Positions 1-9,085 are shown, numbered from the stretch's first letter. The stretch: DNA of 64,000 nt from Pseudomonadota bacterium (GCA_023425645.1 JAFACG010000024.1:1-64000), one strand, 5' to 3'. Notes: generated from the letters alone by a model not told the origin. Numbers and translations are program-made.

Positions 1-103
1 GCCGCAACCATTCGCCCCGATTCGCAAGCTGGTTTTTCATGTGGCAGGTGAAGCTCAAGGGTATAGTAAAACCTGTAAGAAACTTCCGATCCGGAGATAG
101 CAG

Positions 104-1009
104 GTGGCCGTATTCGAAACCCAACACATCGTGGACAATCTGCGCGGCGCGCGCGAGGACTGGCGGCATGCGCAACAGCGCCTGAAGGAGCCCGACGGAC
201 AGGAATTCCCCTCCGTGCAGGCCCTGACCCGCGTGACCGAACAGCTCAAGGGCGTACTGTTCCCCATGCGCCTGGGCAGCCCCGACCTGCGCCGCGAACA
301 CGAAGACCACTACGTGGGCTACACCCTCGGCCAAGCCCTGAACGCCTTGCTGGAGCAGGCGCGCATCGAACTGCGCCGCTCCGCCCTGGCGTTGCGGCTG
401 AACATGGACCGCGAAGCCATCGAGCGGCACGCCCAGGCCGCCATCCAGTCTTTTGCCGACTCCCTGCCCGACATGCGCCGCACCCTGGACCTGGACGTGG
501 TGGCCGCCTACCAGGGCGACCCCGCCGCGCAGAACGTGGACGAAGTGCTGCTGTGCTATCCCGGCGTGCTGGCCATGATCCACCATCGCATCGCCCATGC
601 GCTGCACATCCTGGACCTGCCGCTGATCGCCCGCATCATCGCCGAGCTGGCCCACGGGCAGACCGGCATCGACATCCACCCGGGCGCGCGCATCGATCAG
701 GCCTGTTTCATCGACCACGGCACGGGCGTGGTCATCGGCGAGACGGCCATCATCGGCAAGCGCGTGCGTATCTACCAGGCCGTCACCCTGGGCGCCAAGC
801 GCTTCAGCAAGGACGAAAAAGGCTTTCTGCTCAAAGGCCAGCCGCGCCACCCCATCGTGGAGGACGACGTGGTGATCTACGCCGGGGCGACGATTCTCGG
901 CCGCGTCACCCTGGGCAAGGGCTGCACCATAGGCGGCAATGTGTGGATCACCGACGACGTGCCGGCCGGCGTATCCGTAACCCAGGCCAGCCTGCTGCGC
1001 GGCCAATAG
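104..1009 (+). CDS. cysE: Serine O-acetyltransferase, EpsC/CysE type
   Basis: Makes O-acetylserine from serine and acetyl-CoA, the committed step of cysteine synthesis, in the cytoplasm. The 301-residue protein has a helical N-terminal half and a C-terminal left-handed beta-helix of hexapeptide repeats from about residue 185. The conserved IDHGTG segment carries the likely catalytic His205, followed by the GETAIIGKRVRIYQAVTLG run typical of the family. I chose the GTG at 104 because GGAG lies 7 bases upstream; a TATAGT hexamer at 62-67 may be its -10 element but has no good -35. The gene stands alone and converges on the efflux operon. The long N-terminus resembles the EpsC-type serine acetyltransferases rather than the shorter E. 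coli CysE. Confidence 0.9.
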   Translation: MAVFETQHIVDNLRGAREDWRHAQQRLKEPDGQEFPSVQALTRVTEQLKGVLFPMRLGSPDLRREHEDHYVGYTLGQALNALLEQARIELRRSALALRLNMDREAIERHAQAAIQSFADSLPDMRRTLDLDVVAAYQGDPAAQNVDEVLLCYPGVLAMIHHRIAHALHILDLPLIARIIAELAHGQTGIDIHPGARIDQACFIDHGTGVVIGETAIIGKRVRIYQAVTLGAKRFSKDEKGFLLKGQPRHPIVEDDVVIYAGATILGRVTLGKGCTIGGNVWITDDVPAGVSVTQASLLRGQ

Positions 1010-1073
1010 CAATAGCGCGCGGCAACGGCAGGCCGGTCCATCGCTGGAAGCGGGCCTGGCCACGGCGGCGCAA

Positions 1074-2627
1074 TCAAGGGCGGCTGGCAGCCTGTATTGC
1101 GCCGGGCGAGATCCTTTCCGCTTCTTGCTCAGGCCCGCTGGGGATCCGCATGGCAGCAACGGCGGGCTGCACCGTCTGCTCCGACCAGCCTCCGCCCAGG
1201 GCCTTGTAGAGATCGATCAGGTTGCTTGCGCGCGCCAGGCGCGTGCGCACCAGAGTCTGCTGCGCGCCATAGAGCGTGCGTTGCGCATCCAGCAGGCTCA
1301 GATTGTCATCCTCGCCTGCCGTGAAGCGCTGCCGGGCCAGCTCATAGGCTTCCTGGCTGGCGGCCGCCAATTGCCGCCCGTACCGGATCTGATCATCCAG
1401 CGTGCGCTTGCCGGCCAGACCATCTGCCACCTCCCTGAAGGCCGTCTGGATGGCTTTTTCGTAGGCAGCAATCTGGATGCGTTTGCGCACGGTCGCCGCG
1501 TCCAGGTTGGCTTTCAGCGCACCGCCGCTGAAGATCGGCAGCGTGATCCGAGGCATGAAGCTCCATGTGCGCGAACCTGCCTCGAACAAGCCGTCCAGGC
1601 TCGCGCTGGCCGTGCCGGCCGCCCCCGTCAAGCTGATCGCAGGCAGGAAGGCCGCCCGTGCGGCGCCGATGCTGGCATTGGCGCCGCGCAGCTGATATTC
1701 GGCAGCCCGTACATCAGGCCGGCGTACCAGCAGATCGGACGGCATGCCGGCCGGCAAGTCCGCGGGCACCAGGCCGTCGGGCAGCGTCACGGCCTCATCC
1801 AGCAGGCGGGACAGGTCCGGAGTCAATGGCTGCCCCAGGAGCAGCACCAGGGCATTGCGATCATGCGCAGCCAGCCGGACATACATCGCCAGGCTTGCCT
1901 GCGCGCTGCGCAGCAACATCTCGGCGCGGCGCAGATCGATCTGACTGGCGCCGCCGGCTTCGACCAGCTGCGCGGTCAGATCGAAAGAGCGTTGTTGAGC
2001 GTTCAGTGTTTCTAGAGTCAGGCCCAGCAGTTCCTGGTCGGCTCGCAATGTCAGATAGGTGTTCGCCACTTCGGCGACCAGGCTCAACTGGGCCGCCGTA
2101 CGAGTTTCATCGAGCGCCAGATAGGATGCCAGGGCCTGTTCGCCCAGGCTGCGAATGCGCCCCCACAGATCAATCTCCCAGGACGCAATGCCCGAAACCT
2201 GGTAGCTGCGGTCTATCGTGGCGTCTGCGGCCGGGCCGAGGTCTGCCGGCGCGCGCCGGGCAGCGCCATCCGCACCCGCTCCAAGATGGGGCAGCAGGTC
2301 GGCACGCCTTATACGATACTGCGCCCGGGCGGCTTCGACGTTCAGCGCCGCCTTGCGCAGATCGCGGTTGTTGGCCAGGGAAATGGCGATCAGCTGCTGC
2401 AACAGCGGATCGCGAAAGAAATCACGCCAGCCTATGTCGGCGGCGCTCGCCTCGCCGGGGCTCCCGGACGCTGCCTGAACATAGGCCGCGCCGGATGGAT
2501 AGGCCGGATCGACAGGCGCTGCCGGGCGCTGATACGTCGGCGTCAGGGAGCATCCGGCCAGTACGGCCGTCACGGCAAGCAGCGCCGGCATCCTGGTTCT
2601 TCGGGTCAGTGCAAAAGATGTTTTCAT
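1074..2627 (-). CDS. RND efflux outer-membrane factor lipoprotein (OprM/NodT family)
   Basis: Outer-membrane channel of a tripartite efflux pump. The 517-residue protein starts with a lipoprotein signal whose lipobox LAGC puts the acylated Cys at residue 26. The rest matches the TolC/NodT family: paired outer-membrane efflux repeats with long helices, LVRRPDVRAAEYQL and FREVADGLAGKRTLDDQI. It is the last gene of the operon, 21 bases after the RND gene. The frame is intact even though the pump gene upstream is broken, so it could serve another pump or be losing its role. Substrate is unknown. Confidence 0.9.
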   Translation of the reverse strand: MKTSFALTRRTRMPALLAVTAVLAGCSLTPTYQRPAAPVDPAYPSGAAYVQAASGSPGEASAADIGWRDFFRDPLLQQLIAISLANNRDLRKAALNVEAARAQYRIRRADLLPHLGAGADGAARRAPADLGPAADATIDRSYQVSGIASWEIDLWGRIRSLGEQALASYLALDETRTAAQLSLVAEVANTYLTLRADQELLGLTLETLNAQQRSFDLTAQLVEAGGASQIDLRRAEMLLRSAQASLAMYVRLAAHDRNALVLLLGQPLTPDLSRLLDEAVTLPDGLVPADLPAGMPSDLLVRRPDVRAAEYQLRGANASIGAARAAFLPAISLTGAAGTASASLDGLFEAGSRTWSFMPRITLPIFSGGALKANLDAATVRKRIQIAAYEKAIQTAFREVADGLAGKRTLDDQIRYGRQLAAASQEAYELARQRFTAGEDDNLSLLDAQRTLYGAQQTLVRTRLARASNLIDLYKALGGGWSEQTVQPAVAAMRIPSGPEQEAERISPGAIQAASRP

Positions 2628-2648
2628 GTCGATATGTCCTCCCGGCTG

Positions 2649-4770
2649 TCATGCACTCTGATTGTTCATCCCCGTGACGGAGCCACGGGCTGCGCGACGC
2701 AGAGCCAGACGGCGCACCACCATGTAGAACACGGGCGTCAGCAGCAAGCCGAACAGCGTCACGCCCAGCATGCCGGCGAACACCGCGATGCCCATCGCAT
2801 GCCGCATTTCTGCGCCGGCGCCGGTGGCCAGCACCAGCGGAACGACACCGGCGATGAAGGCCAGCGAAGTCATCAGGATGGGACGCAGGCGCAGGCGCGC
2901 CGCCTCGAGCACGGCGCTCAGCGGGTCGGCGCCTTCGTCTTCCTTGGCGCGAGCGAACTCCACGATCAGGATGGCGTTCTTGGCCGCCAGGCCGACCAGC
3001 ACCACGAAGCCGATCTGCGTGAAGATGTTGTTGTCGCCTCCTGAGATCCAGACTCCCGCGATTGCGGACAGCAGCGCCATGGGCGCGATCAGCAGCACCG
3101 CGAATGGCAGCGACCAGCTGTTGTATTGGGCCGCCAGTATCAGGAAGGCGAGCAGCACCGCCAGCGGAAAAATGAACAACACCGAGTTGCCGGCCTGTTT
3201 CTCCTGGAAGGTCAGGTCCGTCCACTCGTACACCATGCCGGCCGGAAGCGTTTCGCGGACGAACCTCTCGATGGCGTCGGTGGCCTGGCCCGAGGAATAG
3301 CCGGGAGCCGGGCCGCCGCTGATGTCCGCCGAGGGGAAGCCGTTGTAGTGCATCACCCGGTCCGGGCCGGTGCTGCGCGTGATCGTCGCCAGGGCGGAGA
3401 GCGGAATCATCTCCCCTGCCGCATTGCGCACCTTGAGCAGGCCAATGTCTTGCGCTTGCATGCGATAGGGCGCATCGGCCTGGGCCATGACCCGGTAGGT
3501 GCGGCCGAACCGGTTGAAATCGTTGACGTAAAGCGAGCCCAGGTTCACCTGCAAAGTGTCGAACACCTCGGTCAGCGATACGCCCTGGGACTTGGCCTTC
3601 ACCCGGTCAATGTCCACCTGCAGCTGAGGCGCATTGGTTTGAAAGCTCGCCAGCATGTTCGCCAGCTCCGGCGCCTGCATGGCCTTGGCCATGATCTGGC
3701 CTTGCGCCTGCGCCAGGGCCTGGACGCCCAGCTCCGCCCTGTCCTCGATCTGGAGCTTGAAGCCGCCCATCGCCCCCAGGCCCGGCACGGGCGGCGGCGG
3801 AAAGATGCCGACGAAGCCATCCGGGATCTGGCTGAACTTGCCCATCAGCCTGCCTGCAATGGCATTGGCCGACAAGGACGGATCCTTGCGCTCGCCAAAG
3901 GGCCAGCGCCGGTTCACCATTGAGCAGGCTGCGCAGGGCGTAGGAGTCCGCGCCCATCGAGACGCGAGCGACGTCCCGCAGGCGTGTCACTTGCCCCTCG
4001 GCGCCCGTCTTCACGATGATGTCGCCGAACTGCTCCTCGCTCGTCAGGCGGCCGAGGGTATTGACGGTGACCTGGAAGGCGGCCGAGGCGTCCGGCTGCT
4101 GCCCCACCGACCCGGCGGCGACCTGGACGTTCTGCTCGCGGATGGCGGCGACCACTTCGCTCGCGGTCAGCCCGCGTGCGGCGACCCTGGCCGGGTCGAG
4201 CCAGACCCGCATGGAATATTCCCCCGCCCCCCAGACCAGGACATCGCCCACGCCGGGCAGACGCGCGAGCTCATCGCGAACCTGCCGGATGGCGAAGTTC
4301 GAAAGATAGAGGGGGTCATAGCGTTTGCCCGGCGAGACCAGGTGCACGACCATGAGCACGTCGGGCGAAGTTTTCTGCGTGACCACCCCGATGCGCTGGA
4401 CTTCCTGCGGCAGCCGGGGCAAGGCGCGCGAGACGCGGTTCTGCACCTGGATTTGCGCCATGTCGGGATCCGTTCCCTGCTTGAACGAAATCGTGAGCAC
4501 CATGCGGCCGTCGGTCGCCATCTGGGAGTTCATGTAGAGCATCCCCTCCACGCCGTTGACCGCCTGCTCCAGGGGAGAGGCAACCGTATCGGCGATCACC
4601 TGGGGGTTGGCGCCCGGATAGCTTGCCGTGACCTGTACCGTGGGCGGGGTGACCGAAGGATACTCGCTCAGCGGCAGCTGGAGGAAAGCCAGCGCGCCGG
4701 CGATCAGCATCAGCACCGACAGCACGATGGCGAAGATCGGCCGATTGATGAAAAAGCGGGGAAAGTTCAT
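2649..4770 (-). pseudogene. RND (HAE1/AcrB-type) inner-membrane pump, internally deleted and frameshifted
   Basis: Two open frames together encode parts of one AcrB/MexF-type pump. Frame one (start 4770) gives the normal N-terminus, TM1 and porter domain for about 290 residues up to the LNGEPALAL segment, then runs into out-of-frame sequence ending at 3607. Frame two resumes at PFGERKDP near 3898 and continues in good order to the C-terminus at 2649 (about 417 residues, including the NAILIVEFA and RLRPILMTSLAF motifs of the last TM bundle). The family is about 1040-1060 residues, so about 345 are missing. That span normally holds TM2 to about TM7 and the TM4 aspartate pair of the proton relay. 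Neither fragment should pump. The ATG overlaps the end of the fusion-protein gene by 4 bases. Confidence 0.88.
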
Positions 4771-6008
4771 TGGCCGCCCTCCTGCGCGCCAGCCTCGCCG
4801 CTCGGCCCCGCAAGCGCCGGCGCCGCCTGCTGCATGGGTACGATGCGGGGCGCGACGGTCATGCCGGGACGGACCAGGCCCTTGATGATGATCTTCTCGC
4901 CGGCCTGCAAGCCGCCATGAACGACGCGCAAGCCATCCACCACCGGGCCGGGTTCTATCGGCCGGTACTGGGCCTGGCTGTCCGGACCGACGACCAGCAC
5001 ATAGCTGCGTCCCTGGTCGGCGCCCACGGCCTGGTCGTCGATGAGGATGGTCTGGCGCGCGGCGCCGGTGGACAGTCTGACGCGGGCGAACAGACCCGGC
5101 GCCAGTTGGCCATCGGGGTTCGGCACGACGGCGCGCGCGCGTATCGTGCCCGTGCTGCGATCGATCCTGTTGCCCACGAAGTCGAGCACTCCCTTGTAGG
5201 GGAAGCCCTTGTCGGTGGCCAGGCCTACCTCGACGGGCATCGCCGGCGCGTTTGCCTTGGCATCAGGCCGGGCCCCTCTCACGGCGGCAAGATAGGTGGC
5301 CTCGTCGATGTCGAAATAGACGTGCAAGGGATCGATCGACACGATCGTGGTCAGCAGCGTGGCAGCGCCTGCAGCGCCGCCGCTGACCAGACTCCCCTCG
5401 GTCACCAGCACCCGGTCCACGCGTCCGGAGATCGGCGCGGTGATGCGTGCATAGGAGAGGTCGAGCCGTGCCGCAGCAACAGCCGCCTGGGCCGACTGCA
5501 CCTGCGCCTGCCGCGCCCTGCGCGCGGAGACGGCATCGTCATAGGCTTTGCGCGAGACCGCGCCGGTGGCCACCAGCCGCTCGGCACGATCGAGATCAGC
5601 CTGGGCCTGGCTGGCCAGCACCTCGGCCTGGCGCAAGTTTGCCGTGGCGGTGTCCAGCGCGACCTGGAACGGACGCGGGTCGATCTGGAACAGCAACTGC
5701 CCTTTGCGCACGAGCCCGCCTTCGGGGACGCTGACCGCCTCGACGGCCCCGCCCACTCGTGAACGCAGTTCGACGGTCCTGGGAGCGGCAAGAAAGCCCG
5801 TGAATTCGATGGCGGGCGCGATGGAACGCGTGATGACCTCGGCCACGGGCACCTGCGGCGCCGCCGGCGCGCCTGCGGGCGCTTCCTTTGGGGGCGCCGC
5901 GGCCTTGCCTTCGTCCTTGACGGCGTCGCGGGCAGCGAACGCCGTCCCCCCGAGAGCCGCGATGATGCCCGCCGCCACAGCGATTCTGAATTTTTGACGC
6001 ATGAACAT
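4767..6008 (-). CDS. RND efflux periplasmic adaptor (membrane fusion protein)
   Basis: Periplasmic adaptor linking an RND pump to its outer-membrane factor. The 413-residue protein has an N-terminal signal-like segment (RQKFRIAVAAGIIAALG) without a lipobox, a proline/alanine-rich linker, then the biotinyl-lipoyl half-motifs (SRVGGAVEAVSVPEGGLVRK and AGLDLSYARITAPISGRVDR-like), a helical hairpin and a beta-barrel. Two in-frame ATGs, 6008 and 6002, are possible. It is first in the minus-strand operon and divergent from the MerR regulator. The length and N-terminus suggest the multidrug (HAE1) class rather than the heavy-metal CusB class. Confidence 0.9.
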   Translation of the reverse strand: MFMRQKFRIAVAAGIIAALGGTAFAARDAVKDEGKAAAPPKEAPAGAPAAPQVPVAEVITRSIAPAIEFTGFLAAPRTVELRSRVGGAVEAVSVPEGGLVRKGQLLFQIDPRPFQVALDTATANLRQAEVLASQAQADLDRAERLVATGAVSRKAYDDAVSARRARQAQVQSAQAAVAAARLDLSYARITAPISGRVDRVLVTEGSLVSGGAAGAATLLTTIVSIDPLHVYFDIDEATYLAAVRGARPDAKANAPAMPVEVGLATDKGFPYKGVLDFVGNRIDRSTGTIRARAVVPNPDGQLAPGLFARVRLSTGAARQTILIDDQAVGADQGRSYVLVVGPDSQAQYRPIEPGPVVDGLRVVHGGLQAGEKIIIKGLVRPGMTVAPRIVPMQQAAPALAGPSGEAGAQEGGQ

Positions 6009-6069
6009 GCCCCTTTACATGCTGCAGGGCTTCGGCCCTTCCGAAGCGTCTCTGCAGGAATTTGAGGCA

Positions 6070-6100
6070 AGGCTGAGCGTTACAACGACGGGAAGGTCAA
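6070..6100 (-). promoter_or_regulatory. Possible MerR-type promoter of the efflux operon
   Basis: On the minus strand a TTGACC -35 (6100 to 6095) is followed by TTCC, a 19-base spacer and a weak -10 (CAGCCT, 6075 to 6070), about 60 bases before the adaptor start. The long spacer and the ACCTTCC half-site are what CueR-family promoters look like; the second half-site (GTAACGC) is poor. A 6-bp inverted repeat GGAAGG/CCTTCC also sits at 6091-6107. Regulation by the adjacent MerR protein is inferred. Confidence 0.4.
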
Positions 6101-6256
6101 GCCTTCCTTCTGCTGAAAATTGCTTCGTCGCATAATCACACGACGCACCGCTGCACAGGCAGGCCGGGCGCGCCTGCCGTCCGGCTCATGGCCGCCGGGC
6201 GCCAGGCATCCCGGCGCTGAAAGCGAGAAGCCGGGTTCCGCCGGCCAGGGACAGGG

Positions 6257-6286
6257 CTTGACCTTCCTATCATGGCAAGCCTCAAG
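6257..6286 (+). promoter_or_regulatory. CueR-type operator/promoter before the MerR gene
   Basis: CTTGA at 6257-6261 and TCAAG at 6282-6286 are exact inverted arms around ACCTTCC-N7-GCAAGCC, close to the ACCTTCC-N7-GGAAGGT dyad of copper-responsive MerR operators. TTGACC at 6258-6263 would be the -35, with the 18-19 base spacer usual for these promoters; the -10 is weak. The site lies about 95 bases before the regulator start, so autoregulation is likely. Confidence 0.5.
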
Positions 6287-6381
6287 CTGTGCCATGTCGA
6301 ATTGCAGCCATGGCAAGCAGCCACGGAGCGCACCCAGCGCCATCGACATCCACCGCTGCGCACTGAGAAAGGAGAAAGTTC

Positions 6382-6876
6382 ATGAACATCGGCGATGCGT
6401 CCAAGGCTTCCGGAATCTCTGCCAAGATGATCCGTTACTACGAGGAAATCGGCCTGATCCCCCCCGCCGGCCGGGCCGACTCAGGCTACCGTACCTACGG
6501 CCCTGCCGACATCCACCGGCTGCACTTCATTCGCCGCGCCCGCGACCTTGGATTCTCGGTGGCCGAGATCAACAACCTCTTGAACCTGTGGAACGACCAG
6601 TCGCGCCAGAGCGCGGGCGTCAAGCGCCTGGCCGAGCAGCACATCGCCGAGTTGAACCGGCGCATAGGAAACATGCGGCAGATGGCGCAATCGCTGAAAG
6701 CGCTGATCGACTCCTGCGCGGGCGACCACCGGTCCGACTGCCCGATTCTGAACGAATTGCAGCAGCCCGACCCTGGCCTCCAGGATCGGGAAGCACGTAC
6801 CGGCGCCGTTGAGCGCCGCGCCCGCGGCCATATCGCCCTGGCTGAGGAGAAATGCCAATGTGCAGGCCAGCACTGA
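6382..6876 (+). CDS. cueR: MerR-family monovalent-metal sensor (CueR/GolS type)
   Basis: Dimeric transcription activator that bends long-spacer promoters when it binds a coinage metal. The 164 residues open with the MerR winged helix-turn-helix (NIGDASKASGISAKMIRYYE), then a dimerization helix, then a metal loop with Cys112 and Cys120 (spacing C-x7-C). Ser77 replaces the Cys found in Hg/Zn/Pb sensors, the known mark of +1 metal sensors. Residue 113 is Ala; from memory GolS (gold sensor) has Ala113 and CueR Pro113, while Ser118 matches neither. The C-terminal tail from about residue 130 is longer than in E. coli CueR and carries CQC near the end. GGAG lies upstream of the ATG. It is divergent from an RND operon, like the GolS-controlled gesABC system of Salmonella. 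Confidence 0.8.
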   Translation: MNIGDASKASGISAKMIRYYEEIGLIPPAGRADSGYRTYGPADIHRLHFIRRARDLGFSVAEINNLLNLWNDQSRQSAGVKRLAEQHIAELNRRIGNMRQMAQSLKALIDSCAGDHRSDCPILNELQQPDPGLQDREARTGAVERRARGHIALAEEKCQCAGQH

Positions 6877-6994
6877 ACGTCTGAAGGACGGCGCGCCAGC
6901 CGTCGCCGTTCCGCCCCGTCTTGCCGAAACGACGTGAAGGCGCCCGCGCTGTCAGCCGCATCAGGGCGGGCGTCTGCTTTCCGGGGGAACGGAT

Positions 6995-7894
6995 CTATCC
7001 GCGCGCCGCGGCGCGCTCGGTGCGCCACCAGCGGATCCCGCCCTCCAGCGCGACCAGCAGCACTGCAATCCAGATGGGGATGTAGGTCCACCACTGGTCG
7101 GGGCTCATGGGCTCGCCCAGCAGCAGGAAAGCCACCCAGAACAGCAATATCGGCTCCACATAGCCCAGGATGCCGAACAGCGCCAGCGGAAGCTTGCGGC
7201 TGGCCGACAGATAGCTGACCAGCGCCACGGAACTGATCAGCCCCAGCACCGGCACCTGCCAGAACAGGCGCGCATGCTGGATGAATTCCCCCCACATGCC
7301 GGCATCCTGCACGAACAGAAGCCAGCAGGCGGGCGGGAACAGGAAGCTCAGGTCGAACCACAGGGAGGCGAGCGAACCCAGGCGCAGATGGCGGCGCAGC
7401 ATGAAATACGGCGGGTAGCCGAGCACGACCACGGCCGTGGCCCACGATACGCTGCCCACGCGCCAGAGCTCGTGCAGCACGCCGACCGCCGCCAGGGCCA
7501 CCGCCAGCCACTGCAGCCGCGTCAGGGTATCCTTGTAGAACAGGCGGCCCACCAGCACCATCATCAGGGGCAGCAGAAAATAGCCCAGCGACACGTCCAG
7601 CGCCATCTGGTGCAGCGGCGCCCAGACGAAGATCCACAGTTGCACGCCAACCAGGGCCGCGGCCAGGCCCAGCAAGGCGAAGTAGCGCCAGTTGCCCGGC
7701 CAATGGCGCAGCACCCAGCGCACTTCCCGCCAGCGGCGCGCCCGGGTGATGACCAAGGCCAGGGCCGGCAGGCCCAGCACGATGCGCCAGGCGAATATCT
7801 GCTCGCCGCTGAGCGGCTGCAGCACCGTCGCATAAAAATACAGCAGCGCAAACAGCGACGAGGCGAAAACGGACAGCAATACGCCCTGTTTCAT
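6995..7894 (-). CDS. rarD: EamA/DMT-superfamily transporter, RarD-like
   Basis: Inner-membrane protein of 299 residues with about ten hydrophobic segments in two EamA-like halves and the RarD-type motif ending WWTYIPIWIAVLLVALEG. The drug/metabolite transporter superfamily exports amino acids and other small molecules; the substrate here is unknown. A start at 7894 is preferred because it overlaps the PIN-gene stop by 4 bases, whereas the open frame continues upstream without transporter-like sequence. It is the last gene of the lepA operon and converges on the MerR gene. Confidence 0.82.
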   Translation of the reverse strand: MKQGVLLSVFASSLFALLYFYATVLQPLSGEQIFAWRIVLGLPALALVITRARRWREVRWVLRHWPGNWRYFALLGLAAALVGVQLWIFVWAPLHQMALDVSLGYFLLPLMMVLVGRLFYKDTLTRLQWLAVALAAVGVLHELWRVGSVSWATAVVVLGYPPYFMLRRHLRLGSLASLWFDLSFLFPPACWLLFVQDAGMWGEFIQHARLFWQVPVLGLISSVALVSYLSASRKLPLALFGILGYVEPILLFWVAFLLLGEPMSPDQWWTYIPIWIAVLLVALEGGIRWWRTERAAARG

Positions 7895-8493
7895 GGCTGC
7901 GCTCCTGCCGGCGGCATCTGGAGATGCAGCTGGCCCAGGCGGAACAGGCGATCGCGCTTGAGCAAGGTCGCGGTGTCCAGGGCCTGGGCCTCGGGCGTGA
8001 CCATCAGCCCCGGCAAGCCTTCCAGCAGGCGCCGCATCAGCTCGGGCTGCCGTTCCATGCACAGCGACAGGAACTGGTCCGGCTCCCAGAGCGTCAAGCC
8101 CAGGCGGCGCAGTTCTGAGCGGTTGAAATCCTTGATGTTGCGCGTCAGTATGCCCACTGGCTGTCCTGGATGACGCTGCTGGGCGGCGCGCGCCGTGGCG
8201 ATCACGTGCCAGTCCTTGGCGTCCGAATGGCGCAGTCCGTCCTTGAACGGCGTCGTATCGCCCAGGTCGGCCTGCGGGTAGGCCTGCTGCAGCTGCTCCC
8301 ACTGCTCCTCGATGGACAAGGGCATGACCTTCCACAGGCGCGCCGCGTTGCGGCGCCACTCATCGCCGATGACCGGACTCCAGACCGGCTGGAACGTGCC
8401 GGCGTCGGCCATGGCCAGCAACAGGCGGCGCAGCACGTTGGAGATCAGCACGCAGGTATCGAGCACCAGCACGGAAGGAAAAGCGGCGGCCAT
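7891..8493 (-). CDS. PIN-domain protein of unknown role
   Basis: A 200-residue protein with a PIN-like metal-dependent nuclease fold. The likely acidic site is Asp12 (VLVLDTCVLIS), Glu45 (GDEWRR), Asp94 (SDAKDWHVIATA) and Asp121 (LTRNIKDF). The ATG at 8493 starts two bases before the recO stop; a longer frame upstream is recO read out of frame. About 60 residues after the PIN core have no motif I recognise. No antitoxin-sized gene sits beside it and both neighbours overlap or abut it, so a housekeeping RNA-processing role is as likely as a toxin. Confidence 0.75.
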   Translation of the reverse strand: MAAAFPSVLVLDTCVLISNVLRRLLLAMADAGTFQPVWSPVIGDEWRRNAARLWKVMPLSIEEQWEQLQQAYPQADLGDTTPFKDGLRHSDAKDWHVIATARAAQQRHPGQPVGILTRNIKDFNRSELRRLGLTLWEPDQFLSLCMERQPELMRRLLEGLPGLMVTPEAQALDTATLLKRDRLFRLGQLHLQMPPAGAQP

Positions 8494-8494
8494 A

Positions 8495-9085
8495 TCAGTA
8501 GCGTTGCAATTGCATGAGCACGGTGCGCGTGTGCAAGGGGCGGCCCAACAGGCTGTTGAGCCGCTCGCGCAGGCGGATGCGCAGTTCGGGTTCGCGCTGG
8601 GGATCATCGAAATCAGGCATCTCGTCCTCGAAGCCGTAGCCGGTCTCGGTCAGCAGCACCCATTCGAAACGCCGCAAGGCGCCGGCGACCGGCGGCCGGG
8701 GCTGCTGTGCCAGATGAGCCAGGGCGGCCTCGTAGGCATCGTACAGCACCGGATGCGGATCCTCGCGCGGCAGCAGGCGGATCAGGAGCTCGTTCATGTA
8801 CCAGGCCGACATCAGCGCCCTGCCCTTCAGGGGCCGGATGCCGGCGCAGTCGGCCCGGGTCAGGGTCTTGACCTCGTTCTGGCCCGTCCAGCTGAGCAGC
8901 AGGGGCTGGAAAACCGACAAGGCGGGCCGCAGGACGGAATGCGGTCGCTTGGCCCCCTTGGCGACCAGCGGCACAAGGCCGTGGTTGCGCGTGAAGGCCT
9001 GGCAGATCAGGGACGTTTCGCGCCAGGCGCTGGTGTGCAGTATGTAGCCGGGCTCGTCCTGAAAACGCTGCCGGCGACTATTCAT
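8495..9085 (-). CDS. recO: DNA repair protein RecO, short form
   Basis: RecO loads RecA onto SSB-coated DNA in the RecFOR pathway. The N-terminal OB-fold (GYILHTSAWRETSLICQAFT, VPLVAKGAKR) and helical core (MSAWYMNELLIRLLPRED, ALRRFEWVLLTETGYG) are clear. The protein is only 196 residues against about 240 in E. coli: after GYGFEDE it jumps almost directly to the terminal helix (LRERLNSLLGRPLHTRTVL), so the segment usually in between, about 45-50 residues, is absent without loss of frame. The ATG at 9085 overlaps era by 8 bases. Confidence 0.87.
   Translation of the reverse strand: MNSRRQRFQDEPGYILHTSAWRETSLICQAFTRNHGLVPLVAKGAKRPHSVLRPALSVFQPLLLSWTGQNEVKTLTRADCAGIRPLKGRALMSAWYMNELLIRLLPREDPHPVLYDAYEAALAHLAQQPRPPVAGALRRFEWVLLTETGYGFEDEMPDFDDPQREPELRIRLRERLNSLLGRPLHTRTVLMQLQRY

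Noticed and set aside
1010..1073. Terminator between cysE and the efflux operon
   Set aside because: CAGGCC/GGCCTG arms are short with a long loop and no T run.
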